NCBI RefSeq assembly: GCF_015143595.1
Contig: NZ_WYEU01000003.1
Coordinates: 62,001 to 126,000, forward strand
Origin: Sneathiella sp. P13V-1
Lineage (GTDB): Bacteria > Pseudomonadota > Alphaproteobacteria > Sneathiellales > Sneathiellaceae
Length of the DNA: 64,000 nt
Direction: 5' to 3'
Part shown: in pieces, positions 20,479 to 28,291 of the stretch
Position numbering within the stretch: position 1 is the first letter of the stretch
How the letters are laid out: each line of letters opens with the position of its first letter
Notes under the pieces: generated by a model
The model's input: the letters and a program-made list of their open reading frames with translations, nothing else
Database searches by the model: none
Told to the model about the DNA's origin: nothing
Position numbers and translations under genes: made by a program

Positions 20479-21186
20479 TTAAGCGGCTTCGTTTAAAGCC
20501 GCATCCAATTGGGACAGATAGTCCTCCACCGAGATGGCGGCTTCAGAAGTAATTTCAAGTTCTCTGTCTTCAAATACATCCCTGTCGGGATGCGCCATTT
20601 GCCATTTCTCTATTGCTTCATCTCGCTCTTTCAGCAATTGAATGATAAGAGGCTTGAACAAGATAAACATGGATGTGAGCCAAATATTCACGGGCCATGA
20701 CGGCGGAACAAGGTCAATTTCGAAGCTATCCAGCATCTTTATCACATCATCCGCTGAATACCAGTTCTCTGCCGTTACCCATCTATTTGTAGTGAACAGG
20801 GATGTTGGAAATCCCTTGTTATCCATAGAAATTGCTATCAAATGAGAGAGTTTGTCTTCTCGTTCATCCATATAACTTTCGTGGCTCTGCTCCTCAATGG
20901 GGGTCATGTCCGCGGCCATTCCCGCTTCTCTCAGGAAGGTATGGAAATGCCCATGCTCTTCAGGCCCACGATGTGCATGATAGTAATACTGGCTGTGGCT
21001 CTCATTGTCGTAAATGTCCCCTTCCGGGTAGTGGTCCATCTCATAGAAAGTCTCCACACCTCGCAAGATCTCCCCAACGATATTATCGCCAGTTTTTCCC
21101 AGCACCCGATAACAGTTGAGAACTTGCTGCCCCGCCTCTGACATCTCTTGAAGTTCAGACTTGGAAAGTGCCTTCCAGTTAATCAT
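20479..21186 (-). CDS. Conserved protein of unknown function, histidine-rich segment
   Basis: A 235-residue soluble protein that I cannot assign with certainty; it resembles the uncharacterised DUF6969 type. A segment near residues 63-84 (SHSQYYYHAHRGPEEHGHFH) has six histidines, with further His at SHESY and LSHLIA, suggesting metal or heme-iron binding. The C-terminal half has a hydrophobic stretch (WPVNIWLTSMFILFKPLIIQLL) and a charged tail. The ATG at 21186 follows AAGGGG at ideal spacing. It lies directly downstream of the Asn-Pro-Cys repeat genes on the same strand but beyond a hairpin. Confidence 0.7.
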   Translation of the reverse strand: MINWKALSKSELQEMSEAGQQVLNCYRVLGKTGDNIVGEILRGVETFYEMDHYPEGDIYDNESHSQYYYHAHRGPEEHGHFHTFLREAGMAADMTPIEEQSHESYMDEREDKLSHLIAISMDNKGFPTSLFTTNRWVTAENWYSADDVIKMLDSFEIDLVPPSWPVNIWLTSMFILFKPLIIQLLKERDEAIEKWQMAHPDRDVFEDRELEITSEAAISVEDYLSQLDAALNEAA

Positions 21187-21207
21187 ATCGGCCCCTTAAG
21201 AACAGAA

Positions 21208-21234
21208 ATCACGCGGCACAAGGAGCCGCGTGAT
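21208..21234 (-). terminator. Hairpin after the small Cys-repeat gene
   Basis: A 10-bp perfect stem (ATCACGCGGC / GCCGCGTGAT) with a 7-base loop. On the minus strand it is followed by TTCTGTTCTT, a modest T-tract. It separates the Cys-repeat gene from the His-rich gene. Confidence 0.75.
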
Positions 21235-21268
21235 TATTATATAATCAGTTAATTTCTATTCTCTAGAA

Positions 21269-21541
21269 TTAGCTGGCTTTACAAGGGTTTTTCTTGGCAG
21301 CACATGGGTTGCATGGGTTTTTAGCCGCGCAAGGGTTGCAAGGGTTTTTCTTTGCTGCACATGGGTTTTTAGCGGCACAAGGGTTACATGGGTTTTTCTT
21401 TGCCGCACATGGATTACATGCGTTTGCAACGATAATCTGACCTTCTTTTTCAACAGCCTGTACAGCAGGAGTTGCAGCGATGGCTGCTACAGACAGCGCA
21501 GACAGACCCAGTGCAGTTGCTTTGATAGATTTTTTCAACAT
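21269..21541 (-). CDS. Small secreted Asn-Pro-Cys repeat protein
   Basis: A 90-residue protein starting at the ATG at 21541 (upstream AAGGGAAAATC); the frame extends to 21694 without a ribosome site. A signal peptide (MLKKSIKATALGLSALSVAA...AVQA, cleavage near 29) is followed by a short linker. From residue 41 to the end it is nearly pure repeat: units of NPC or NPCNPC separated by AAK or AAKK, ten cysteines in 46 residues. No domain of known function is present. The mature protein would be a basic, Cys-rich exported peptide. Metal binding, sulfur carriage or disulfide cross-linking are all possible. The same repeats occur in the P460 protein encoded 86 bp upstream, so the pair probably acts together. 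Confidence 0.85.
   Translation of the reverse strand: MLKKSIKATALGLSALSVAAIAATPAVQAVEKEGQIIVANACNPCAAKKNPCNPCAAKNPCAAKKNPCNPCAAKNPCNPCAAKKNPCKAS
21281..21418 (-). repeat. DNA encoding NPC/AAK repeats in the small Cys protein
   Basis: Imperfect tandem copies of a 15-24 bp unit (AACCCATGTGCTGCAAAG-like on the minus strand). Synonymous codon differences between units show that the amino-acid pattern, not only recent duplication, is retained. Confidence 0.85.
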
Positions 21542-21579
21542 TTGATTTTCCCTTAAATTAAGTTGAGGAGAGATGAGAT

Positions 21580-21608
21580 GGCTGGGCTTTTTTAAAAAGA
21601 GCCCAGCC
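21580..21608 (-). other. Intercistronic hairpin between the two Cys-repeat genes
   Basis: GGCTGGGCT / AGCCCAGCC, 9-bp stem extended by T5/A5 pairing. There is no T-tract beyond it on the minus strand, so RNA processing or stabilisation is more likely than termination. Confidence 0.6.
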
Positions 21609-21627
21609 GTTAATTTCACAAGCAGAG

Positions 21628-22722
21628 TTACCTGCGAACTTCTTCTGGGAGGAGGAGCAGGAAGTCCTGATCCTCGCCCACTGATGCATGACATTCTTTA
21701 CAGAACACCATTCCTTCAGAATTCTTTCCATTTGTCTGGCCAAACACACTGCCGTTTGGCATGACCATCGTGTACTTCCAATCACCTCCATCAGGATCGA
21801 AACCAGCGGACATTTTCTCCATCAGGAACATAGGTCCTGGCGATACTTGCCCTTTGCCATTTACCTGAAAACTATCTTTGGCGATTACTGATCCAACGGG
21901 CATGGTGCCCAATTCTTCGTATTTCAGGTATCGGGCCTTTGCGATATCATTCGCCCAGTTGTTGACATATCGACCACCGTGGGTAGCCGCGTTATAGGGG
22001 CTGGTAGCCACGTTGGTCCAACTGGTGTAATCCTCCATTTCTGAAAGGTTAGCTTTCGCATAACCAGCTTTCAGCTTATCTTGAACACAATTGTAAGCAG
22101 CAAGTGCTTCCGCAGATGTCAATTCAGGTGTCTCTGCCGCTGCGCATGGATTACAAGGGTTACATGGGTTAGACGCTGCGCAGGGGTTCTTTGCTGCACA
22201 AGGGTTGCATGGATTTTTCGCAGCACATGGATTACACGGATTCTTTGCAGTGCACGGATTGCAAGGGTTTTTAGCCGCGCAAGGGTTACAAGGATTTGCG
22301 GACGCTATGCGTGGAATTTCACATCCCGCCACATATGCAGTTTTTCCACCAGCAGCACAAGGGTTACAGGGATTGCAAGGATTTGACGCTGCACAAGGAT
22401 TACATGGGTTTTTAGCCGCGCAAGGGTTACATGGGTTCTTAGGCGCACATGGACTGCATGGATTTTTCTTCGCGGCGCAAGGGTTCTTCTTAGCGGCACA
22501 CGGATTTTTAGCTGCGCATGGATTACATGCACTTGCAACCGCCAAATTCTCAGCTTTAGTTACAGCTGGCCTTGCCACTGCAGCTGGATTGGTTTTCGCC
22601 GCAGCAACTATTATCGTTGGCGCGGCAGCTGAAATGGTTACTCCACCCAAAGTAACAATTCCTGCACCAAACAATGCTGGCAGTATCGTTGAACAAAATA
22701 GGCGATGACGTAGCGTATTCAT
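21628..22722 (-). CDS. Cytochrome P460-family heme protein with Asn-Pro-Cys repeat region
   Basis: A 364-residue exported protein. The ATG at 22722 follows GGGAG by 8 bp. The signal sequence occupies about 1-33. Residues 66-193 are a repeat region of NPC/NPCNPC blocks separated by AAK, AAKK or AAS, holding 26 cysteines and broken once by a linker (about 124-142). From about 205 a cytochrome P460 domain follows ([59 protein letters not shown]). It ends in a heme-c motif C341-KEC-H345. P460 proteins bind a modified c-type heme and can oxidise hydroxylamine or act on NO species, but many members are uncharacterised. Fusion to a large Cys-repeat module is unusual. It lies upstream of the small repeat protein in one transcript. 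Confidence 0.88.
   Translation of the reverse strand: MNTLRHRLFCSTILPALFGAGIVTLGGVTISAAAPTIIVAAAKTNPAAVARPAVTKAENLAVASACNPCAAKNPCAAKKNPCAAKKNPCSPCAPKNPCNPCAAKNPCNPCAASNPCNPCNPCAAGGKTAYVAGCEIPRIASANPCNPCAAKNPCNPCTAKNPCNPCAAKNPCNPCAAKNPCAASNPCNPCNPCAAAETPELTSAEALAAYNCVQDKLKAGYAKANLSEMEDYTSWTNVATSPYNAATHGGRYVNNWANDIAKARYLKYEELGTMPVGSVIAKDSFQVNGKGQVSPGPMFLMEKMSAGFDPDGGDWKYTMVMPNGSVFGQTNGKNSEGMVFCKECHASVGEDQDFLLLLPEEVRR
22144..22527 (-). repeat. DNA encoding the NPC repeats of the P460 protein
   Basis: Two blocks of near-tandem short repeats encoding NPCNPCAAK-type units, separated by a unique linker (around 22296-22353). Sister repeats occur at 21281-21418, so recombination between them is possible. 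Confidence 0.85.
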
Positions 22723-22851
22723 GGTCTGGACTCCCGTTAGTGATTTCTCTTGAATACTTGCCCTTTAACGAAATATGACAAATTAACGGGAAGCTCACTA
22801 ATAACGTCCTTTCACATAATTGTGACGCTTCGAGAGTTTTTGAGAACACGC

Positions 22852-22881
22852 AAAATAAAAGGCGTGAGAAATACTCACACC
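22852..22881 (-). terminator. Rho-independent terminator of the YeeE-like/cupredoxin-like unit
   Basis: On the minus strand GGTGTGAG-TATTT-CTCACGCC forms an 8-bp stem with one G-T wobble and is followed by TTTTATTTT, about 30 bp past the stop at 22913. The P460/Cys-repeat genes downstream therefore need their own promoter. Confidence 0.88.
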
Positions 22882-22912
22882 TTTAAATGATCGATTAACT
22901 GAATACTTAAAT

Positions 22913-23404
22913 TCACCCTTTTTCTACAATCAAATTGTAGTCCAACGTTGTATTCAAAGGGCAGGAGAACAGATATTCACCTTCTTTCAAAGTGACCTTA
23001 TATTCTTTCACCTGCCCCTCATGAAGGCCACCTCCCGACACACTGATTTTGTTCAGTTTATGAAGTGGATTAGCCCAGTTGTAATCTTTTTCACGCAACC
23101 AAAATCCAAGCTCATAGGGTACGTTTTCGTTCTTAACACGGAAAATATATTCACCTGGTTTAAGCTTCATGGTTTTGGATTTTGCCAGTCGATCTGCCCC
23201 TGAAGTTTCATTAATGGCTTCACAATCTGCTTTCTTGGTGGACGTATATCCATGGTCCTTTTCAACATCCAAGAATTGACATGGCACCTGAGTAAGTTCA
23301 ATGACCTGCGGTTCCGCATTCGCTTGTGATAGTGCTGCCAAAGAAACAGCACCAGCTGCTAATGCAACCAAACTTGATTTTCTAAGCAAATGTTGAGGTT
23401 TCAT
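22913..23404 (-). CDS. Exported cupredoxin-like protein lacking a complete type 1 copper site
   Basis: The start is the ATG at 23404, after AAGGAG (7 bp spacing); the longer frame to 23548 overlaps the upstream gene. The 163-residue protein has a signal peptide ending at SQANA. Two cysteines (VPCQF, KADCEA) may pair. A beta-sandwich of cupredoxin type follows: KLKPGEYIFRVKNENVPYELGFWLR and LKEGEYLFSCPLNTTLDYNLIV. The C-terminal loop keeps a cysteine but lacks the His and Met that follow it in blue copper proteins, so ordinary type 1 copper is unlikely. It follows the YeeE-like transporter by 40 bp in one operon. Confidence 0.75.
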   Translation of the reverse strand: MKPQHLLRKSSLVALAAGAVSLAALSQANAEPQVIELTQVPCQFLDVEKDHGYTSTKKADCEAINETSGADRLAKSKTMKLKPGEYIFRVKNENVPYELGFWLREKDYNWANPLHKLNKISVSGGGLHEGQVKEYKVTLKEGEYLFSCPLNTTLDYNLIVEKG

Positions 23405-23428
23405 GATCGTCTCCTTTTGAAATAGCTT

Positions 23429-23445
23429 AGGCCTTTTGAAGGCCT
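23429..23445 (-). other. Small intercistronic hairpin
   Basis: A 7-bp perfect stem (AGGCCTT / AAGGCCT) with a 3-base loop overlaps the stop codon of the transporter gene. No long T-tract follows; it may tune expression of the next gene. Confidence 0.45.
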
Positions 23446-24617
23446 CAGTTTTTAAGGTGAAAATATTTCCTGAGATGCATTCCAAGCCAGTTTCCTGGCA
23501 AGGCACATGCAATCCAGACCCATCCATGCAAACTTGTTGACGCTGCACCGCTCACGAAAGCACCTATGTTGCATCCATAAGCGAGACGAGCACCATACCC
23601 AAGCATCAGCCCGCCAAGGCAGGCGGCGGCTATGTGGCGTAAACTGATTGATTGTCGCTTTACTTTGCGGGTACAGGCCAGCATCGCAGTAAATGCACCA
23701 GCCATGATCCCGATATTCATTACAGAAGTGAGGTCTTCCCAGAACGGCGCTTGAAGGGCCTGATACTGAAATCCACTTGCCCAAAAACTGCTGCTGAGTT
23801 CATTCCATCCCAACAGATTGGCAACTTTAGCTCCCCACAGGGTAAACCCCCAGGTAATGGTCCAAGGGTGCCCAGCATTCACTAAGGTCGCGACGTTCAA
23901 AAGTGCGAGGATAAGTGCAGCAACACCCAGCTTCCACGGACCACGTAATATTCGCTGTACAATTGGAATATGCACAGTGCGTTCAACATCATCTGTCGCG
24001 CGGTCAATTAATTTCAGGAACAGATATATCAGGGCAAGAATTCCGAGCTGCAATGTAATTGCTGAACCCCAACCAAGTGTGTCCGCAAAGGTAATTACCC
24101 CTAGTGAGGGAAGTTCCTGCCACCACACCAAATCCAGACTGCCCCAGAAAGCCCCAGCGCAGAAGAAAATCAGGACAAGGATCATTCGAGGGTTGCCTGA
24201 CCCCGCAGTATAAAGACTGCCCGACGCGCAAGCGCCTCCAAGTTGCATACCAATCCCGAACACAAAAGCGCCAAACACCAAACTTAAACCTACTGGCGCG
24301 ACCGCTCCCGAAACAGAACCTATTCCTGAAACAGCTCCTGACAATAAAGGCGCAAACAGTAAAGTTGTTAAGCCCAAGAGGAGAATATGGCTTTGCACCC
24401 CGCTTGTCTCCCGGGTGCTAAAAAGCTTGCGGTAAGCCGCGCTAAAGCTGAATGAAGAATGATATAAGGTCACCCCCATAAGAAGCGCGATGAAAAATAG
24501 CAAAGCCATTTTTTGATCATGCAATTGTACAAGCGCAACACAAAGAAGTAGTGCTACAACTGACAATGCCAATCGCGGCTCTCTTACCACAGGTGTTCTT
24601 AAGTCTAGCGCCTTCAT
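23445..24617 (-). CDS. YeeE/YedE-family sulfur-compound transporter
   Basis: A 390-residue inner-membrane protein with about ten hydrophobic segments. It has the two conserved Cys motifs of the YeeE/YedE (TsuA-like) family: GGACASGSLYTAGSG and GARLAYGCNIGAFVSG. Characterised members import thiosulfate through these cysteines, and others are tied to selenium or sulfur handling. The ATG at 24617 follows GAGGG. Its neighbours (cupredoxin-like protein, Cys-repeat proteins) suggest a thiol, sulfur or metal theme. The exact substrate is not evident. Confidence 0.88.
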   Translation of the reverse strand: MKALDLRTPVVREPRLALSVVALLLCVALVQLHDQKMALLFFIALLMGVTLYHSSFSFSAAYRKLFSTRETSGVQSHILLLGLTTLLFAPLLSGAVSGIGSVSGAVAPVGLSLVFGAFVFGIGMQLGGACASGSLYTAGSGNPRMILVLIFFCAGAFWGSLDLVWWQELPSLGVITFADTLGWGSAITLQLGILALIYLFLKLIDRATDDVERTVHIPIVQRILRGPWKLGVAALILALLNVATLVNAGHPWTITWGFTLWGAKVANLLGWNELSSSFWASGFQYQALQAPFWEDLTSVMNIGIMAGAFTAMLACTRKVKRQSISLRHIAAACLGGLMLGYGARLAYGCNIGAFVSGAASTSLHGWVWIACALPGNWLGMHLRKYFHLKN

Positions 24618-24716
24618 ACCCTCATCCTCATCGGACTTAACAAGGTGAATGTAGAAGGTCTTCTGCTCACTTGCAGTTCAAATTGACGCGATAATTACGT
24701 GAGCAACAAAGGCGCC

Positions 24717-25856
24717 TCAGTATTTTCTGGGTGAGATATAAACATCGCGGTGAATATAAACACTGATGATCAGGCCAAAGCTGATGAGAAGGGTTAGCAT
24801 GGAGGTTCCACCATAAGAAATCAGTGGAAGCGGAACACCAACAACAGGAACCAGACCCATGACCATCGCAATGTTAATAAAGAAATAGAGGAAAAAGACC
24901 CCTGTAAGGCCTATTGCCAACAATCTGCCAAACTGGTTACGAGAACGAATGGCGATGGCAAACCCATAAGCTATCAACATAAAATAAAGGGTGAATAAGG
25001 CCAGTCCACCGACCATACCAAATTCTTCAGCCAACATACTGAAAATAAAATCTGTCCGCATTTCGGGAAGATAGTTCAAATGGCTTTGCGTTCCCTGCAC
25101 AAACCCTTTACCAAAAATCCCACCTGAGCCTAGTGCGATCTTGGACTGCATAATGTGATACCCGGAACCAAGTGGATCGGATTCAGGATTTAGGAAAATC
25201 AGAATTCGTTTCTTCTGGTAGTCATGCAGGAATTGGTATGCAAAAAATCCAGCCGGTATAGCGGCACCAATTACCAACGCAAATTTCCACAACCGAACAC
25301 CAGCGGCAAAGAATACAATACCAGCACCCGCCACAAGCAACAATGTAGTGCCCAAATCGGGTTGGCGCAGAACCAGCCCTGCAGGCATGGCGATCAATAT
25401 TAGAGGTGGAATAAGCCAGGGGATACGCCGGACTTCGTTCATATCCAGCCCATGAAAATACCGGGCCAGCGCCATGATCAGAGTAATTTTCATTACTTCC
25501 GAAGGCTGAACTTGAATAGGCCCAAGTTCCACCCAGCGCCGCGCGCCCATACCAATGACGCCCATCACTTCAACTGAACCAAGCATCAACAAAGCAATGG
25601 CATAAAAAGGGTAAGCGAGACGCAACCAAATCCGAATATCTGTCAGCGCCACAACAAACAGAATAAACATCCCCGCGGCGAAACGGATCATTTGCCGCGA
25701 TGCCCACGGGTTAATATCACCGTTTGCGGCTGAATAGAGCATCAAAAAACCGACAGAGGCCGTTAAGCAGATGAGAAGAACCAGACCCCAGTTGAGATCC
25801 AATATTTTCTTTGTCAAAGTGAGATTAACTTCACGCGATCCAAGTTCTTTAAGCAT
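24717..25856 (-). CDS. rodA: Rod-shape SEDS glycosyltransferase RodA
   Basis: A polytopic SEDS-family protein that polymerises lipid II glycan strands together with PBP2 in the elongasome. Family motifs include GMGARRWVELGPIQVQPSEVMK, RQPDLGTTLL and PLISYGGTSML. The frame has adjacent GTG (25859) and ATG (25856) starts; GAGGGGG spacing favours the ATG. It overlaps the end of mrdA, giving translational coupling, and is last of the mreBCD-mrdA-rodA operon. Confidence 0.95.
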   Translation of the reverse strand: MLKELGSREVNLTLTKKILDLNWGLVLLICLTASVGFLMLYSAANGDINPWASRQMIRFAAGMFILFVVALTDIRIWLRLAYPFYAIALLMLGSVEVMGVIGMGARRWVELGPIQVQPSEVMKITLIMALARYFHGLDMNEVRRIPWLIPPLILIAMPAGLVLRQPDLGTTLLLVAGAGIVFFAAGVRLWKFALVIGAAIPAGFFAYQFLHDYQKKRILIFLNPESDPLGSGYHIMQSKIALGSGGIFGKGFVQGTQSHLNYLPEMRTDFIFSMLAEEFGMVGGLALFTLYFMLIAYGFAIAIRSRNQFGRLLAIGLTGVFFLYFFINIAMVMGLVPVVGVPLPLISYGGTSMLTLLISFGLIISVYIHRDVYISPRKY

Positions 25857-27759
25857 CACGCCCCCTCACCGCAGAACTGTCTTTTTCTGCATCATTTTCG
25901 CGAGTTTGGGCGATCGGATCCAGTTTCATGGCTTCCATCAGTAGATCCCGGGCCATAGGAGCAGCCACTTTCGAAGCGCTTCCGCCATGTTCAACAATGA
26001 CAGAAACAGCGTATTTTGGATTATCATAGGGGGCATATGCCACGAATAAGGCGTGATCCCGCTCCTCCCAAGGCCGCTCTTCTGCTTTCAAGACACCTGT
26101 CAGGCGCTCTTTTTTACTAATGCGCCGCACTTGAGCGGTTCCAGACTTACCCGCCATTTCACGTCCGTCTTCGTCAATACGGGCGCCAAACGCAGTTCCT
26201 TTCTTATCATTCACAACCTCGAACATACCTCTTAGAACATGTTGAAGCGCAGATTTACTCAGTCCTATTTCTTCGGCTTCTTGGACGGCTACAGCCTTTT
26301 CTCCATCATTCTGTATAGGGGCCTGATGACGTACAAGTCGGGGGAGCACTTTCTTCCCACCATTGGCAAGACGCGCCGTCATAACCGCAAGCTGCAACGG
26401 CGTTGTCAGGACATACCCCTGCCCGATACCCGCGTTGAAGGTATCCCCTACCTGCCAACGCTCACCGCGTACAGCCTGTTTCCATGAAGTCGTTGGGATA
26501 AGTCCCCGTTTTTCGCCATAAAGATCAAGGTCAAGTTTTTCACCCAGTCCGAAATGATTTGCCATTTCGGCAATTTTATCGATGCCCACTTTCCGCGCGA
26601 TATCATAAAAATAAACGTCGCAGGATTGTGCGATGGACTCGGCCAAATTGAGTTTTCCGTGTCCTCCGCGTTTCCAGCAATGAAACTTATGCTTTCCAAG
26701 CATCGTATGCCCCCCGCAAAACACTTTGTAATCAGGGGAAATCACACCTGCTTCCAGTGCAGCCAACGCCACCACCATTTTAAAGGTGGATCCTGGTGGA
26801 TATTGGCCGGTTATTGCTTTGTTAGATAAGGGGTTCTTGGGATTGGAACGCAATCCTTCCCATTCTTTGACGCTGATACCTGTTGTAAAGCTATTTGGAT
26901 TAAAACTTGGAACAGACACCATGGACAGAATATCACCAGAATGGATATCAAGGACTACGGCTGCTGCACTCTCCTCTCCCATTCTTTCCACTGCGTAATC
27001 CTGTAAACGCACGTCAATGGTCAGCTCCAGATCCTCACCGGGCTCACCTTCCTGACGGCTAAGCTCCCGAATGACGCGACCATAAGCATTTGCTTCAACG
27101 CGGCTCGTCCCTGCGGTGCCGCGAAGTTTCATGTCATAGAATTTTTCGATCCCGCTTTTACCAATACGGAATCCTGGCAATTCAAGTAAGGGATCCGGCT
27201 CCAGGTTCCGGAGGTCACGTTCTGACACTGCTCCCACATACCCTACTGTATGTGAAAAGAGATGATTGTAGGGGTAGTGTCGCTTCTCTCCGACCTCTAG
27301 GTGAATGCCTGGAAGTTCCGGGCTGTGCACGTTAATTCTGGAGAACTCCTCCCAGGTCAGGTTCTCCATCACCGGTATCGGAACAAAGCCGCGCTTGCGC
27401 CGTGTCTCCTTCAGAACCTTCAAGCGGTCATCTTCCGACACTTCAACCAAGTCAGACAAACGGTCCAATGTCTTCTCAACATTTTCGGTCTGCTCTCTTA
27501 CCAGAACCACTCGGAAGTTTTGTCTGTTACTAGCAATTTCCTGGCCTGTACGATCGAGAATACGCCCACGCAAAGGCGCCAAAAGCCGGATATTCATCCG
27601 ATTTTCGTCTGCCATCATGGTGTATTCGTCCGATTGCATCACCTGCAGATAATAAAGCCGACCAGCAAGCACTGACATTAACGCAGCCTGCCCACTCCCA
27701 AGAAGCAATGCTCTTCGGTTAAATAGTCTGGATTTTTCTTTATCGCGCGTATTCGACAT
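25849..27759 (-). CDS. mrdA: Penicillin-binding protein 2 (MrdA)
   Basis: A 636-residue peptidoglycan DD-transpeptidase of the elongasome. An N-terminal membrane anchor (ALLLGSGQAALMSVLAGRLYYLQV) precedes the PBP dimerisation domain. The transpeptidase domain has STFK (nucleophile Ser324), SCD (AQSCDVYF) and the KSGTAQ box. The length is typical. It is transcribed with mreD (1-bp gap) and overlaps rodA. Confidence 0.96.
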   Translation of the reverse strand: MSNTRDKEKSRLFNRRALLLGSGQAALMSVLAGRLYYLQVMQSDEYTMMADENRMNIRLLAPLRGRILDRTGQEIASNRQNFRVVLVREQTENVEKTLDRLSDLVEVSEDDRLKVLKETRRKRGFVPIPVMENLTWEEFSRINVHSPELPGIHLEVGEKRHYPYNHLFSHTVGYVGAVSERDLRNLEPDPLLELPGFRIGKSGIEKFYDMKLRGTAGTSRVEANAYGRVIRELSRQEGEPGEDLELTIDVRLQDYAVERMGEESAAAVVLDIHSGDILSMVSVPSFNPNSFTTGISVKEWEGLRSNPKNPLSNKAITGQYPPGSTFKMVVALAALEAGVISPDYKVFCGGHTMLGKHKFHCWKRGGHGKLNLAESIAQSCDVYFYDIARKVGIDKIAEMANHFGLGEKLDLDLYGEKRGLIPTTSWKQAVRGERWQVGDTFNAGIGQGYVLTTPLQLAVMTARLANGGKKVLPRLVRHQAPIQNDGEKAVAVQEAEEIGLSKSALQHVLRGMFEVVNDKKGTAFGARIDEDGREMAGKSGTAQVRRISKKERLTGVLKAEERPWEERDHALFVAYAPYDNPKYAVSVIVEHGGSASKVAAPMARDLLMEAMKLDPIAQTRENDAEKDSSAVRGRDA

Positions 27760-27760
27760 A

Positions 27761-28276
27761 TCAGATGTGCTTGATCAAGCTACTTTGAACGAGGGCGAAC
27801 ACCCATGCGAGTAGCGGGAACATTAAAATAGTTAAACCCGACTGTACCATAACTGGTAAGACCGGGATAAGAGCCAATGAATAAATACAAGCGACCAACC
27901 AGGTCAGCAAAGAAATCCCCACATTCACGAGCATAAACCCCCACCATAACTGGATAAAGGGTTTCCCTACAAAAACCTGTCTTTGCGTCAAGGATATGGC
28001 ATAGATGACCAGCATCATGAGCGAGGTGAGGCCAAACGGCACCCCGGTAATCATATCCTGCACAAGTCCCAGCAAGAACACCGCGATCGCTGGCATCAAG
28101 TAAGGGCGATGAATTGTCCAGTAGAAAACGGAAATCGCAAGAAAGGAAGGGGTTACAACATCAAATCCCGGCAACCGAAAGGGAATAACACTGACAAACA
28201 CAAGGAGCAACGACAGGAAAAAGGGGATACTTCCCCTCAGAAACTGATTAACCTGATAAGAAAATGTAGGTGTCAA
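27761..28276 (-). CDS. mreD: Rod-shape-determining protein MreD
   Basis: A 171-residue integral membrane protein with five to six hydrophobic helices. The FGLTSLMMLVIYAISLTQRQVF segment fits MreD. The start is TTG at 28276, with AAGGA 8-9 bp upstream. It lies 15 bp after mreC and 1 bp before mrdA, as in standard mre operons. Sequence conservation of the family is low, so the position is a main argument. Confidence 0.92.
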   Translation of the reverse strand: MTPTFSYQVNQFLRGSIPFFLSLLLVFVSVIPFRLPGFDVVTPSFLAISVFYWTIHRPYLMPAIAVFLLGLVQDMITGVPFGLTSLMMLVIYAISLTQRQVFVGKPFIQLWWGFMLVNVGISLLTWLVACIYSLALIPVLPVMVQSGLTILMFPLLAWVFALVQSSLIKHI

Positions 28277-28291
28277 AAGACCCGTCCTTGA

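Noticed and set aside
21281-22527. Short repeats that look at first like a CRISPR array
   Set aside because: Units are 9-24 bp, variable, in frame with codons and without unique spacers of constant length; no cas genes nearby.
22205-22708. Plus-strand reading frame of 167 codons rich in HGLHGF/QGLQGF repeats
   Set aside because: It is the antisense shadow of the Asn-Pro-Cys repeats. The minus-strand frame has a ribosome site, signal peptide and a P460 domain; this one has none.
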